Shown here piece after piece: positions 7,243-16,094 of a DNA stretch of 35,251 bases. The notes below the pieces were generated by a model. It was given only the letters and a program-made list of their open reading frames with translations. It was not told the origin of the DNA and searched no databases. The DNA comes from Zetaproteobacteria bacterium CG1_02_53_45 (GTDB lineage Bacteria > Pseudomonadota > Zetaproteobacteria > Mariprofundales > Mariprofundaceae): the NCBI GenBank assembly GCA_001871925.1, contig MNWZ01000154.1, positions 1-35,251 on the forward strand, given 5' to 3'. Each line of letters begins with the position of its first letter. Within the stretch, counting starts at the first letter, position 1. A program made the position numbers and the translations under genes.

Positions 7243-8103
7243 CAGACCGACCGCTTCCAGCAGGCTGTTGCGGCAGTGGTATTTTTTCGCCTGTTGCAGC
7301 AGCGCATGCCACGCGGGCGGGTGGTCGTGCATCAGCAGCGCGATATCGCAGAGCCAGCGCAGGCGATACCAGCCGGAGACCGAACCGTGCAGACACTGGT
7401 AGAGCCAGAGCAGCGGGCCAGAGAGTGTCGGGATCGATTCGCCGTGGATGCTTACCCACTCGGCATCAGCCAGCAGCTCTTTCAGCGACGGGTTGAACGG
7501 GTGGGCCACATCGATCAGGCGCCAGTGCAACTCCACCCGCGTTCGATCCCGGCCATGAATATATTCGCGATCCTTCTTGTGGCGATCGAGAAAACGCAAC
7601 TGTTTCGGCGTCGCCTCCGCATGCGGCATGGTGCGCATGAATCCGGCCGCGAACAGGATGGCCTCGACCCGGTCGACGTTTTCGGCATCCACCATGATAT
7701 CGATATCCCGGCACTGCCTGTAGCCCTGGTTGCCATAGAGCCGCTGCGATAGTGCCGCTCCCTTGGGAACAATGAATGCGACCCTGTCGGTGCGCAGGGC
7801 TCGCGCAATACCAGCCAGCCATGTCGCCTGCCGCAGGTGCTGCTGACGGCAGTGCATGTTTTCCGCTTGCAGGCGTTGAAAAAAATCGGCGGGCAGATCG
7901 CTTCCGGCAGCGGCAAGCCGCTGATAGACCTGCGGCGTGACCCGGTGCCACCGCACCATCTGCAGGAATGTATGCTGATTAAAATGCGGATCATTCACTG
8001 CCGCTACCATCTCCGGAGCCTGCATGGCGCCATTCGGATGGGTCAGTTCAAGCAGCAGGTTGAAGGCGGCGGCATCAGGAGCCGCAGGCAGTGTCGTTTG
8101 CAA
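7159..8103 (-). CDS. Nucleotidyltransferase family protein (NTP_transf_5-like), probably frameshifted at its C-terminus
   Basis: First gene of the operon. The central region has the nucleotidyltransferase signature VPKGAALSQRLYGNQGYRQC followed by RDIDIMVD near 114-145, and later a conserved VELHWRLID and SGPLLWLYQCLHG. These are hallmarks of the NTP_transf_5 family, which recurs beside HprK-like kinases and lasso or exosortase-type clusters. The start is TTG at 8103, supported by AGGAGG five bases upstream; no in-frame ATG has such a site. At 314 residues it is shorter than usual and ends abruptly, with the expected tail present in another frame. The transferred group and acceptor are not known. 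In the paeninodin family related proteins are predicted to modify the phosphate placed by the kinase. Confidence 0.82.
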   Translation of the reverse strand: MQTTLPAAPDAAAFNLLLELTHPNGAMQAPEMVAAVNDPHFNQHTFLQMVRWHRVTPQVYQRLAAAGSDLPADFFQRLQAENMHCRQQHLRQATWLAGIARALRTDRVAFIVPKGAALSQRLYGNQGYRQCRDIDIMVDAENVDRVEAILFAAGFMRTMPHAEATPKQLRFLDRHKKDREYIHGRDRTRVELHWRLIDVAHPFNPSLKELLADAEWVSIHGESIPTLSGPLLWLYQCLHGSVSGWYRLRWLCDIALLMHDHPPAWHALLQQAKKYHCRNSLLEAVGLACAFYRMPVPVEPFSLISTIISPFSAR

Positions 8104-8337
8104 GTTCCCCTCCTGGCCATTTCACCTTATCGCGTTTGAAATCTAATATACTCGTCCTGTAGAAGACGATCATTTTTGGCCAAGCGACACTAGTCTATGG
8201 GCCTTTTAACTGCCACCTATCTTTGCTGACAGCTTCTGCTTATGTTTGACCATTCTCTCTGCGCATATCGATCGTCAGACCGGCCAGCAGTCAGAAGCGG
8301 GTGAATCCCGGCGGGTACACATAAGGAGCGCAAGCGC
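8104..8337. other. Intergenic region between divergent genes
   Basis: This gap of 234 bases holds the start regions of the minus-strand operon and the plus-strand hydrolase-like gene. On the minus strand a TATATT-like -10 lies at about 8144-8149, but I see no good -35. Both strands were read for a short precursor peptide gene. Only ORFs below 15 codons without ribosome sites were found. Confidence 0.5.
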
Positions 8338-9327
8338 ATGTTAAAAAAAACAGCCCTGGTATTTGTTGCCGTAGTGATTGCGCTTGCGGCTGCGGAGATC
8401 GCTCTGCGCGCCTGGTTTCCACTCTACCTGACCGGAGCGGTTGATTCCTATCGCTATGATGCGGAGACAGGTATCACGCTGAAGAGCGATCTCAACAGCC
8501 TGAAGATGACAGACTACCTGCAGGAGATTGTCACCAATAGACTGGGTACGGTGAATTATCAGCAGAGCTTTGATCACTACGCCAGGCTGGTCTTTGCCGC
8601 AGGTGACTCCTATACGCAGGGCAGCGGCCTGCCGGCCGATGCTGCCTATCCGTTTCAACTGGATCTGCTGCTGAATAACGAACATGGCCATTATCAACCG
8701 GCGTACGGGGTTGTGAATCTCGGCGTGGCATCTTATGGCGGCAGGCAATCGCTTTTGCGGCTGCAACATTTTATCCACGCTGTCGGCAGGCCGGATTACA
8801 TCCTCTATCTGGTCAGCAGCAACGATGCCATGGATGACCGGCTGTTTGAGCAGGGCTACCGGCATCGCCATCTGGTTGATGGCAACCCCTATTGGGGTGT
8901 CTGGTTGAAACCGTTGCAGTGGCTGGGGCACGAGTGTGAAATCGGCAAGCGCGTCCGTTTGGCCTGGACCATGTTCAAACGCCGCGCTGCCACAAATCAC
9001 AAGCCAGCTACCGGCAAGCCGCGCATCAGTGTCGCCGAACAAGAGCTGCCGGTGCTCAGGCAATTGCAGCAGATCGCTACGCATAACCATGCCCGCCTGA
9101 TTATCGGCTGGTCAGGTCCACCCATGCATGATGACGGCTCCTATGGCTGGATGAAGCAGTGGGCGGCCGAAAACGGCACAGGCTTTGCCGACTGGCAACC
9201 GGCAGTAGCGGCAGATCAACAGGCCATGCCCTCCCTCGCCATGGCCAATCCGCACTCAGGCGGACATTATCGTAGCTGGGTACAGCGCCGGATTGCAATG
9301 GCGTACGCTGAAGCTATGCGCCGTTAG
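8338..9327 (+). CDS. Membrane-anchored SGNH/GDSL-hydrolase-like protein
   Basis: The 329-residue product starts with a signal-anchor (KTALVFVAVVIALAAAEIAL) and continues as a likely periplasmic domain. FAAGDSYTQGSGL near 96-108 is a GDS-type block I with the nucleophile Ser. GVVNLGVASYGGRQS near 127-141 and VSSNDAMDD near 160-168 resemble blocks II and III, and NPHSGGHYRSW near the end supplies a candidate catalytic His. Such proteins add or remove acyl groups on polysaccharides or lipids. The ATG follows AAGGAGCG seven bases upstream. It converges on the O-antigen-ligase-like gene with a 4-bp overlap of the two ends, so the two may act on the same surface glycan. The substrate is unknown. 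Confidence 0.75.
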   Translation: MLKKTALVFVAVVIALAAAEIALRAWFPLYLTGAVDSYRYDAETGITLKSDLNSLKMTDYLQEIVTNRLGTVNYQQSFDHYARLVFAAGDSYTQGSGLPADAAYPFQLDLLLNNEHGHYQPAYGVVNLGVASYGGRQSLLRLQHFIHAVGRPDYILYLVSSNDAMDDRLFEQGYRHRHLVDGNPYWGVWLKPLQWLGHECEIGKRVRLAWTMFKRRAATNHKPATGKPRISVAEQELPVLRQLQQIATHNHARLIIGWSGPPMHDDGSYGWMKQWAAENGTGFADWQPAVAADQQAMPSLAMANPHSGGHYRSWVQRRIAMAYAEAMRR

Positions 9328-10655
9328 CAGGCGGGGCTTGCTGCACTGCTGCTTTTATCTGCTTCAGAGACAGGCATCAGGAACAGACTGCGCGCCAGCA
9401 CTAGCCCCAGTATCACATTCACTGGAAACAGTTCGGTGACGATCGTCGTCAGGCTGGCAATGGCAATGGCCAGATAGAGTGGTGCGGCTGTTTCATCCCG
9501 CCATGCCGCATAGGCCAGCAGCAGATAGAAGGCGAGCAGGCCTGTTATGCCAAGCTGTGCCAGCAGTGCCAGCGGGGTAGAGTCTGCAGTAAACAGCCTG
9601 CTGCTTATCTTGACCTCCTGAAAACCACCTTGCCAATTCATCATTATATTCAGTGCAGCATTGGTGCCTGCACCCAGTCCCTGGCCAAAGAGAAGTGTAT
9701 ACACATCAGGCAGGCCAGACACATAGCCTTCAAATGTATAAAGTCGTCCCCAGAGTGAGTCATATACATCCGGCCGCTGCACGATGCTGGGCAGCATGGT
9801 GACCAGCAGAATAAAGGCGGTTCCACCCCATAACAGAAGTCCTACTCGGTATCGCACGGCCAATAGCAAGTATACTTTTGCAGAGAGCAGAATCAGTAAC
9901 AGCAACAAGGCAGCTGCCGATTGTGAATATACAACGAGTATGGCCGTGGCAATAAAGGCAGGAACAGCCAACATTCGGTGACTGGAAAATTGCAGGTAGA
10001 ATACAAAGCCGATCACGGCCATCAGGCCAAGGCTGCTTGGCTGTAGCATGGTGCCTGCAGCCCTGGCACCGAAATAGGTACCAAACAAATGCACGCCATG
10101 GTGTATTTCTGTCGGCACAAGCAACACCTGCAGCAGTAGAAACAGCAGCAGACACTGAGCCAAGAAATGCAGGCTCTTCTGTTGTACAGCCCAGTAACCA
10201 AGCGTGGCAATGATCAGGAATGAGAAGAAACGTATGCCGCCGAGCAGCATGGCCGGCCCGAACTGGATTAGTGAAACCACACTGCCGATCGCGGTCACAG
10301 CGATCATCACAGTCAGTGGCCATGGCGGTTTGCGCACAGGCAGATCCGGTGAGCGCCACAGCAGTAGCAGTGAAATGATCAGAAAGGCTCCGATCCACAG
10401 CACTTTGCCCAGTTTGAGCAGACGCTCATTGCCAACAGACTGGTAAACATTATGGGTAAAATCACCCAGCTGCTTCCGCTCTTCATCGGTCCACTGGTGG
10501 CCGAGACCCACAGAAAAGTTGTTCATATAATACTGATGCAGTTGTGGTTCATACCAGCCGACACGCTTGAGCCAGAAGGAGGCGCCATTGAATATGGCTG
10601 CCATCATCAGCATGACAAACAGGAAACGGACAAGCGATGTTGCGGAATGATTCAA
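9324..10655 (-). CDS. O-antigen-ligase/polymerase-like membrane protein
   Basis: Very hydrophobic product with about ten membrane segments and one larger loop (MLPSIVQRPDVYDSLWGRLY onward) between late segments, the topology of the WaaL/Wzy superfamily. The loop contains LLFGQGLGAGTNAALN, resembling the GxGxG-type motif seen in such proteins. The track starts at 10769, but a TTG at 10655 preceded by GAGAGG five bases upstream gives LNHSATSLVRFLFV, leading straight into the first membrane helix; the extra 38 residues are Arg/His-rich and unlike a membrane protein. That gives 443 residues. A role in joining or polymerising surface glycans is inferred from topology only. No glycosyltransferase genes are adjacent. 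Confidence 0.65.
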   Translation of the reverse strand: MNHSATSLVRFLFVMLMMAAIFNGASFWLKRVGWYEPQLHQYYMNNFSVGLGHQWTDEERKQLGDFTHNVYQSVGNERLLKLGKVLWIGAFLIISLLLLWRSPDLPVRKPPWPLTVMIAVTAIGSVVSLIQFGPAMLLGGIRFFSFLIIATLGYWAVQQKSLHFLAQCLLLFLLLQVLLVPTEIHHGVHLFGTYFGARAAGTMLQPSSLGLMAVIGFVFYLQFSSHRMLAVPAFIATAILVVYSQSAAALLLLLILLSAKVYLLLAVRYRVGLLLWGGTAFILLVTMLPSIVQRPDVYDSLWGRLYTFEGYVSGLPDVYTLLFGQGLGAGTNAALNIMMNWQGGFQEVKISSRLFTADSTPLALLAQLGITGLLAFYLLLAYAAWRDETAAPLYLAIAIASLTTIVTELFPVNVILGLVLARSLFLMPVSEADKSSSAASPAC

Positions 10656-10891
10656 AGGTACCTCTCGTGTTGCACAACCTAATGCAACAGAGCAGTGGCG
10701 AACAGGGAATCGTCTGTGCACTGGCAATGGTGAGCGGTGTCGCAGGCGATAGGTGGCTGTAGTATTCACGACCGCCGTTGCGGTTTCACATTCGCTTTAA
10801 CATGTTTGATGCATGCTTCCGTCTGCTACGGCTGTTATCATGCCGCGCCGGTGGCCCCTCTTCCCACCATGAATTCACCCTGGAGGTCCAT

Positions 10892-12256
10892 ATGAATACG
10901 CTGGAGCGCAAGGCGGTTTTTCCGCTCGCCGGTATTTATGGTCTGCGTATGCTCGGCCTGTTTCTTATTCTGCCTGTGTTTGCCCTGTATGCCGATGGTC
11001 TCGAAGGCGTGACGCCGGCGCTGATGGGACTGGCACTCGGTGCCTACGGTTTTACCATGGCCATGCTACAGATTCCATTCGGCTGGTTATCCGATCGTAT
11101 CGGGCGAAAACCGGTGATTGCCGCCGGTCTGCTGATCTTTTTTGCCGGTAGTATTGTTGCGGCGATGGCTGATTCGATCTGGGGCGTGATTCTCGGGCGT
11201 GCCATCCAGGGGGCCGGCGCTATTGCCGCGGCCATGATGGCATTGCTGGCCGATCTGACGCGTGAAGAGGTGCGCAGCAAGGCCATGGCTGTTGTTGGTA
11301 TGACCATCGGCCTCTCTTTTACCGTGGCGCTGATTGCAGGCCCATTGCTGGACACATGGATAGGTGTGCAGGGCATCTTCTGGCTGACTGCAGTACTGGC
11401 GTTGCTCAGTATTGTGGTGCTCTATGTCATGGTGCCCAACCCGGGGCGTATCGGCATGCATCGCGATGTGGAATCCAGACCGGGCGAATTCGGCCGTATT
11501 TTGTCCAACCCGCAGCTGCTGCGTCTGGATATGGGTATATTGATACTCAATGCGATCATGACCTCGCTGTTTATTGCCTTGCCGTTTGTGCTGCGCGATC
11601 ACCTGCATATTGTTGCCAATCACCACCCATGGGTTTATCTGCCCGTACTGCTGGTGGCAATGGCGGTGATGATACCGCTGATTATCATGGCCGAGAGCAA
11701 GGGCAAGATGAAACAGGTATTCCTGATCAGTATCAGTATGATCGCGATTGCCTGTGCGCTGCTGGGTGGTTTGCACGATTCGCTGACCAGTGTGATCATC
11801 GGTCTGTTTCTCTTCTTTGTTGCCTATAATGTGCTGGAAGCCACGTTACCCTCGCTGATCTCCCGTATGGCTCCGATCGATGCCAAGGGTACAGCGATGG
11901 GGGTCTACTCCTCATCGCAGTTTTTCGGCGCTTTTCTGGGTGGCGCCGTGGGCGGCTGGTGCTACGGCCATTATGATGTGCAGGGCGTCTTTTTTGGAGC
12001 CGCTACACTGGCCCTGCTCTGGTTACTGGTGGCATCGGGCATGCGCATGCCCGCCATGCGCTCGGCGATTATGCGTTATGTGAAATCCGATGCGGATGCA
12101 GCCGCGCTGGAAGCAGAGCTGCTGCAGCTTGCCGGTATCCATGAAGCTAAAGTCGTACCGGAAGAGAATACCGCTTTTTTGCGTGTAGATAAAAAAATAC
12201 TGGATCTTGCCGCCCTGGATGCCCTGCTGGGTAGTTCGGCCGAGGAAACCCTATGA
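10892..12256 (+). CDS. YajR-like major facilitator transporter
   Basis: Twelve-helix MFS protein with the motif A loop GWLSDRIGRKPV between helices 2 and 3 and the proton-antiporter motif region LGRAIQGAGAIAAAMMALLAD in helices 4-5. The last 70 or so residues (ADAAALEAELLQLAGI to FLRVDKKILDLAALDALLG) form a small soluble ferredoxin-like unit as in E. coli YajR (YAM domain). The natural substrate of this class is not settled. The start was moved from 10778 to the ATG at 10892 because GGAGG stands six bases upstream and MNTLERKAVFPLAGIYGLRM matches family N-termini. It overlaps gpmI by ATGA, so the two are translated together, an unexpected pairing of exporter and glycolytic enzyme. Confidence 0.85.
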   Translation: MNTLERKAVFPLAGIYGLRMLGLFLILPVFALYADGLEGVTPALMGLALGAYGFTMAMLQIPFGWLSDRIGRKPVIAAGLLIFFAGSIVAAMADSIWGVILGRAIQGAGAIAAAMMALLADLTREEVRSKAMAVVGMTIGLSFTVALIAGPLLDTWIGVQGIFWLTAVLALLSIVVLYVMVPNPGRIGMHRDVESRPGEFGRILSNPQLLRLDMGILILNAIMTSLFIALPFVLRDHLHIVANHHPWVYLPVLLVAMAVMIPLIIMAESKGKMKQVFLISISMIAIACALLGGLHDSLTSVIIGLFLFFVAYNVLEATLPSLISRMAPIDAKGTAMGVYSSSQFFGAFLGGAVGGWCYGHYDVQGVFFGAATLALLWLLVASGMRMPAMRSAIMRYVKSDADAAALEAELLQLAGIHEAKVVPEENTAFLRVDKKILDLAALDALLGSSAEETL

Positions 12257-13908
12257 GTGCAACACCGAATACCAAACAGGTTATATTAAGCCCGGCCGAA
12301 GGCCCGGTACTGCTGCTGATTATGGATGGCTGGGGCATTGGCACCGGTGGCCCTGAAGATGCCATTGCGCAGGCCAACACACCGGTTTTTGACCGGCTCT
12401 GGTCCGGCTATGCGCATACCGAGCTGATGACGCACGGTCACTTTGTCGGCCTGCCTTCCGGTAAAGATATGGGGGGCTCGGAAGTGGGGCACCTGACCAT
12501 GGGGGCAGGTCTGATTCTTGATCAGGGCCCAACCCGTATCAACAAGGCCATCGAGGATGGTTCGTTCTACGCCTCCGATGCGCTGGAGCAGGTGCTGTCG
12601 ATTGAGCCGGGCAAGGCGCTGCATCTGGTCGGTCTGCTCTCCGATGGCAACATCCACTCCCATCTGACGCATTTTCGCGCGCTGATCAATGCGGCCTTCG
12701 AGCGCGGTATTCATCACCTTTATGTGCATGCATTGCTGGACGGGCGTGATGTCGGTATCCAGACCGCTCAGCAGTATGTGGGTGAACTGGAAGCAGATTT
12801 TACCCGCATCAACGATCATCAGGGCTTCCATTACGCCTTTGCCTCTGGCGGCGGTCGTGAGCGCATTATTATGGATCGGGATGGTGACTGGGCGAAGGTG
12901 GAAGCCGGCTGGAACCTGATGGGGCATGGTGCGGGCGAATACCACTTTCCATCAATGATGGCGGCCATTACCCATTTTCGTCAGCAGGATGCGGATCTGG
13001 TGGATCAGGATATGCCCGGCTTTGTCATTGTCGATGGTCAGGATGCGCCGATTGGCAAAATCAGCGACGGTGATGCGGTTGTTATGGTTAATTTCCGTGG
13101 TGACCGCGCCATTGAGATCACCGAGGCATTCGAACTAGATGATTTTTCCGGTTTTGATCGCGGTGTGCGCCCCGATATCATCTATGCCGGCATGATGGTC
13201 TATGATGAGGATCGCAATCTGCCGGCCCTGCAGTTGATGGGGCCGACCAAGGTGGATGAGCCGTTCGGTAAGCGCATACTGGAGCTGGGCATCAAGCAGT
13301 TCCGCCTGACCGAAACACAGAAGTATCCGCATGTGACCTTCTTCTTTAATGGTGGTTATCGCCAGCCGCTGGATGCCAGCATGGAAGACTATATCCTGAT
13401 CCCCTCGGACAAGAGGGTATCGTTTGCCGACGAGCCGCAGATGAAATCTGCCGAAATTGCCGCCAGGGCGGTTGAGTTGATTCAATCCGGTGAATATGGT
13501 TTCGGCCTGATTAACTTTGCCAATGCCGATATGGTGGGCCATTGCGGCAAGATCAAACCGGCGATCATCGCTGTTGAGGCAGTGGATGCGGCGGTTGGCA
13601 AGATCATTGATGCGCTGCAGGCCTGTGGTGGTCGCGCCCTGATTACGGCCGATCACGGCAATGCCGAAGAGATGCAGGTGTATGACAAGTCGGGTCGTGC
13701 CGAAGCCTGTACCAAGCATTCAACCAACCCCGTTCCCTGTATCCTGTTCGATCCCTCTTATGATGGCAGCTATCGTCTGCATCAACCGCGCAGCGGTGAT
13801 GACAAGGCATTGATGCCGGGTCTGTCGCATCTGGCAGCGACCTTGTATGCGATGATGGGTAAGGAGCCGCCGGCCGATCTCAATAGCTCACTGATCGAGG
13901 CGATCTGA
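12253..13908 (+). CDS. gpmI: 2,3-bisphosphoglycerate-independent phosphoglycerate mutase
   Basis: Interconverts 3- and 2-phosphoglycerate in glycolysis and gluconeogenesis using two Mn ions and a phosphoserine intermediate. LLLIMDGWGIG near 20-30 carries the metal-binding Asp; GGSEVGHLTMGAG near 75-87 holds the catalytic Ser; LLSDGNIHSHLTH, HALLDGRDV and ITADHGNAEEM are further family signatures. At 551 residues it is slightly longer than the common 510 or so, with a short N-terminal extension. The usual GNSEVGH reads GGSEVGH here, with the Ser kept. The start overlaps the transporter stop by ATGA. Confidence 0.96.
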   Translation: MSATPNTKQVILSPAEGPVLLLIMDGWGIGTGGPEDAIAQANTPVFDRLWSGYAHTELMTHGHFVGLPSGKDMGGSEVGHLTMGAGLILDQGPTRINKAIEDGSFYASDALEQVLSIEPGKALHLVGLLSDGNIHSHLTHFRALINAAFERGIHHLYVHALLDGRDVGIQTAQQYVGELEADFTRINDHQGFHYAFASGGGRERIIMDRDGDWAKVEAGWNLMGHGAGEYHFPSMMAAITHFRQQDADLVDQDMPGFVIVDGQDAPIGKISDGDAVVMVNFRGDRAIEITEAFELDDFSGFDRGVRPDIIYAGMMVYDEDRNLPALQLMGPTKVDEPFGKRILELGIKQFRLTETQKYPHVTFFFNGGYRQPLDASMEDYILIPSDKRVSFADEPQMKSAEIAARAVELIQSGEYGFGLINFANADMVGHCGKIKPAIIAVEAVDAAVGKIIDALQACGGRALITADHGNAEEMQVYDKSGRAEACTKHSTNPVPCILFDPSYDGSYRLHQPRSGDDKALMPGLSHLAATLYAMMGKEPPADLNSSLIEAI

Positions 13909-14015
13909 TAGCGGAAAAATCGCCCCGGCTGTTGTCATGATCACGAGAATTTGCCATTGCGTCGATACATGGCCGGTGTGAGATTGGCAGGGTGTCATCA
14001 CGACAGGAGTGAGCC

Positions 14016-14723
14016 ATGGAACAGTTAGACCAGATTTCACAGACCCTTGCCCTGGCAATGGGGGCGGCATGGGGTAGCGGCATCAACCTCTATGCCACGA
14101 TTCTGATGCTCGGCCTGTTGGCTACGACCGGTAATATCCAGCTGCCGCCGGGTCTGGATATCCTGACCGATCCGGTGGTGCTGTTTGCCGCCGGCGCCAT
14201 GTATATCACTGAATTTGTGGCTGACAAAATCCCCGGTGTCGATACCGGCTGGGATGCGCTGCATACCTTTATCCGTATTCCTGCCGGTGCGCTGCTGGCA
14301 GCAGGTGCGCTTGGTGATGTGACGCCGGCCCTGACTCTGGCGGCAGCACTGATGGGCGGTGGTCTGGCAGCCGGCACACATGCCACCAAGGCCGGCTCGC
14401 GCGTGCTGATCAATACCTCGCCCGAGCCGTTCAGCAACTGGACGGCATCGGTGAGTGAAGATATCGCTGTTGTTGCCGGCCTGTGGACGGCACTGAATCA
14501 TCCGACCCTGTTTCTGGTGCTTTTGTTTGTATTTATCCTGCTGATGATCTGGTTGTTGCCGCGTTTGTGGCGTGGAATCAAGACCGTGTTCCGTAAGCTG
14601 GGCGAATGGTTCGGCGGCAAGAAAGGGACGCCTGCGGATGCACCACCATCGGTCCCGATCGCTGTAGCATCTGCAAGCGACACCGACGACATCAAACCGA
14701 AGCCGGATAACAGGGCACGCTAA
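14016..14723 (+). CDS. DUF4126 family membrane protein
   Basis: The 235-residue product has four to five hydrophobic segments: GSGINLYATILMLGLLA, DPVVLFAAGAMYITEFVAD, a glycine/alanine-rich stretch around 95-125, and LFLVLLFVFILLMIWLLPRLW near 168-188. The order W-GSGIN-YAT and VADKIPGVDTGWDALHTFIR is characteristic of DUF4126. The tail after residue 200 is charged and probably cytoplasmic. Function is unknown. ATG follows AGGAG by six bases. It stands alone, 107 bases after gpmI, and converges on the Sel1-repeat gene. Confidence 0.8.
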   Translation: MEQLDQISQTLALAMGAAWGSGINLYATILMLGLLATTGNIQLPPGLDILTDPVVLFAAGAMYITEFVADKIPGVDTGWDALHTFIRIPAGALLAAGALGDVTPALTLAAALMGGGLAAGTHATKAGSRVLINTSPEPFSNWTASVSEDIAVVAGLWTALNHPTLFLVLLFVFILLMIWLLPRLWRGIKTVFRKLGEWFGGKKGTPADAPPSVPIAVASASDTDDIKPKPDNRAR

Positions 14724-14795
14724 GGCGCAGCTATTAACAATCCGGCCAATATACCCGGCAACTACGCAATCGGTCCCGGATGATTTAAGCGGTCT

Positions 14796-16082
14796 TTATA
14801 AGCTGGAATAACGTTGTGGCAGCGTGGCGGACTTGTTGGCCGGTTGCGGGCTGTCCGATCCCGTCACCTGTCGTATGCGCTTATCCAGCACTTCGGCAAG
14901 AAATGTATTGGGTACGTCCAGGTGATGCAGGCTGTCCAGCTGGCGGATTTTTTCCACCGCTGCCTGGGCCTGTTGAATGTCGCCTCTGTTCAACCATGTT
15001 TCGCCGGCACGGAAATACCAGTTGGCCGCATCGCTGCCGCTGGGTTTGATGCCTCTTGTTTCGCTGTAGATACGAGCCAGATTGAACTGGACTTCGGGAT
15101 CGCCTTGCTCGGCCTCTCTGAGGAACCAGTTCAGGGCGGTCTCACTGTCGCTGTCGATGCCGCCGCCCTTGAGGTAGAGCACCGCGAGATTATGCTGGGC
15201 CTGAGCATGGCCCTGTTTGGCCGCCTTGCGCCACCATGCGGCGGCCTGCGCCATATCCTTGTGCTCACTACTCTCGGCATAGAGCAGGCCCAGACAATAC
15301 TGTGCGTTGGCCTCACCGCGTTGTGCGGCTTTTTCCAGCCACTGTTTTGCCTTGTTTTCGTCGCGATCGATCCCGGTGCCCTGATAGTAGATCAGCCCGA
15401 GTGTATACTGGGCTTCGGTCAGCCCCTGACCGGCGGCCATGGTAAACATGTCTAATGCCTGCAGGTCATCTTTTTCGACACCTACCCCTTCATGAAACAT
15501 CAGTCCGAGCAGGTAGCGGGCATGGCTGTCGCCGGCTTCGGCATCGGTCATATATTGGCGGAACAGCAGTTCATCGGCGCTATAATGGACAGGTAATACG
15601 GGCCTTGCGGGGGTGGCAGGGGGAGCAATGGCTTCTGCTGCCGGTGCGGCTGGTGTGCTGATTTTTTCTGCAACAGGAGGCATGCTTATCGCAGCTGGAG
15701 GCTCTGAGCGGGTGATCTCCTGCGCTGTTTTGCCGCTTGTCTGCTTCCGGCTTTCCAGATACTTCTGTTGCCAGTCATCAGTCGCTTCGTCCTGCAGGAT
15801 TTGCAGTTTGTAGCTGGCTGCTGCATAACCTTGCTTTGCAGCCTTGCTGTACCACACTCTTGCCTGTTTACTATCTCTTTTTACGCCATGGCCTTTGTCA
15901 AACATCAGGCCCAATACATATTGAGCCTGGTTGTCACCTGCATCCGCCGCCTGGCGACAGGGCTCAACGGCATGCAGATAGTCTTTAATATAAAACAGTT
16001 TCAGACACTGACCTGCACTGTCGGCCACAGCCGGCGTAGCGGTCAGCAGGCAGGCCAGTGCCAGCAGCAGGCGAGCACTCAT
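14796..16082 (-). CDS. Exported Sel1-repeat (TPR-like) protein
   Basis: The 428-residue product starts with a signal peptide (LLLALACLLTATPAVADS) and then has Sel1-like repeats recognisable as A-YxLGLMFxxGxGVxxDxxxAxxWxxKAA. One or two lie before residue 100 (QYVLGLMFDKGHGVKRDSKQ) and about five between 180 and 370. A Pro/Ala-rich linker around 118-165 separates the two blocks. Such proteins act as periplasmic scaffolds or in envelope stress and cell-wall regulation; a partner cannot be named. It follows the histidine phosphatase by 12 bases and is probably the last gene of the polA transcription unit. The ribosome site is weak. Confidence 0.85.
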   Translation of the reverse strand: MSARLLLALACLLTATPAVADSAGQCLKLFYIKDYLHAVEPCRQAADAGDNQAQYVLGLMFDKGHGVKRDSKQARVWYSKAAKQGYAAASYKLQILQDEATDDWQQKYLESRKQTSGKTAQEITRSEPPAAISMPPVAEKISTPAAPAAEAIAPPATPARPVLPVHYSADELLFRQYMTDAEAGDSHARYLLGLMFHEGVGVEKDDLQALDMFTMAAGQGLTEAQYTLGLIYYQGTGIDRDENKAKQWLEKAAQRGEANAQYCLGLLYAESSEHKDMAQAAAWWRKAAKQGHAQAQHNLAVLYLKGGGIDSDSETALNWFLREAEQGDPEVQFNLARIYSETRGIKPSGSDAANWYFRAGETWLNRGDIQQAQAAVEKIRQLDSLHHLDVPNTFLAEVLDKRIRQVTGSDSPQPANKSATLPQRYSSL

Positions 16083-16094
16083 ACGTCTGCCTGT

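Noticed and set aside
8104-8337. Search for a lasso precursor upstream of the operon
   Set aside because: Only peptides under 15 codons without ribosome sites were found on either strand.
11087-11776. Minus-strand 229-codon ORF opposite the transporter
   Set aside because: Gln/His-rich translation typical of the reverse strand of a membrane protein gene; no start signal.
14724-14795. ATCCGG and CCGGAT pair between converging genes as a terminator
   Set aside because: The stem is only six bases with a long loop and no T-tract, too weak to call.
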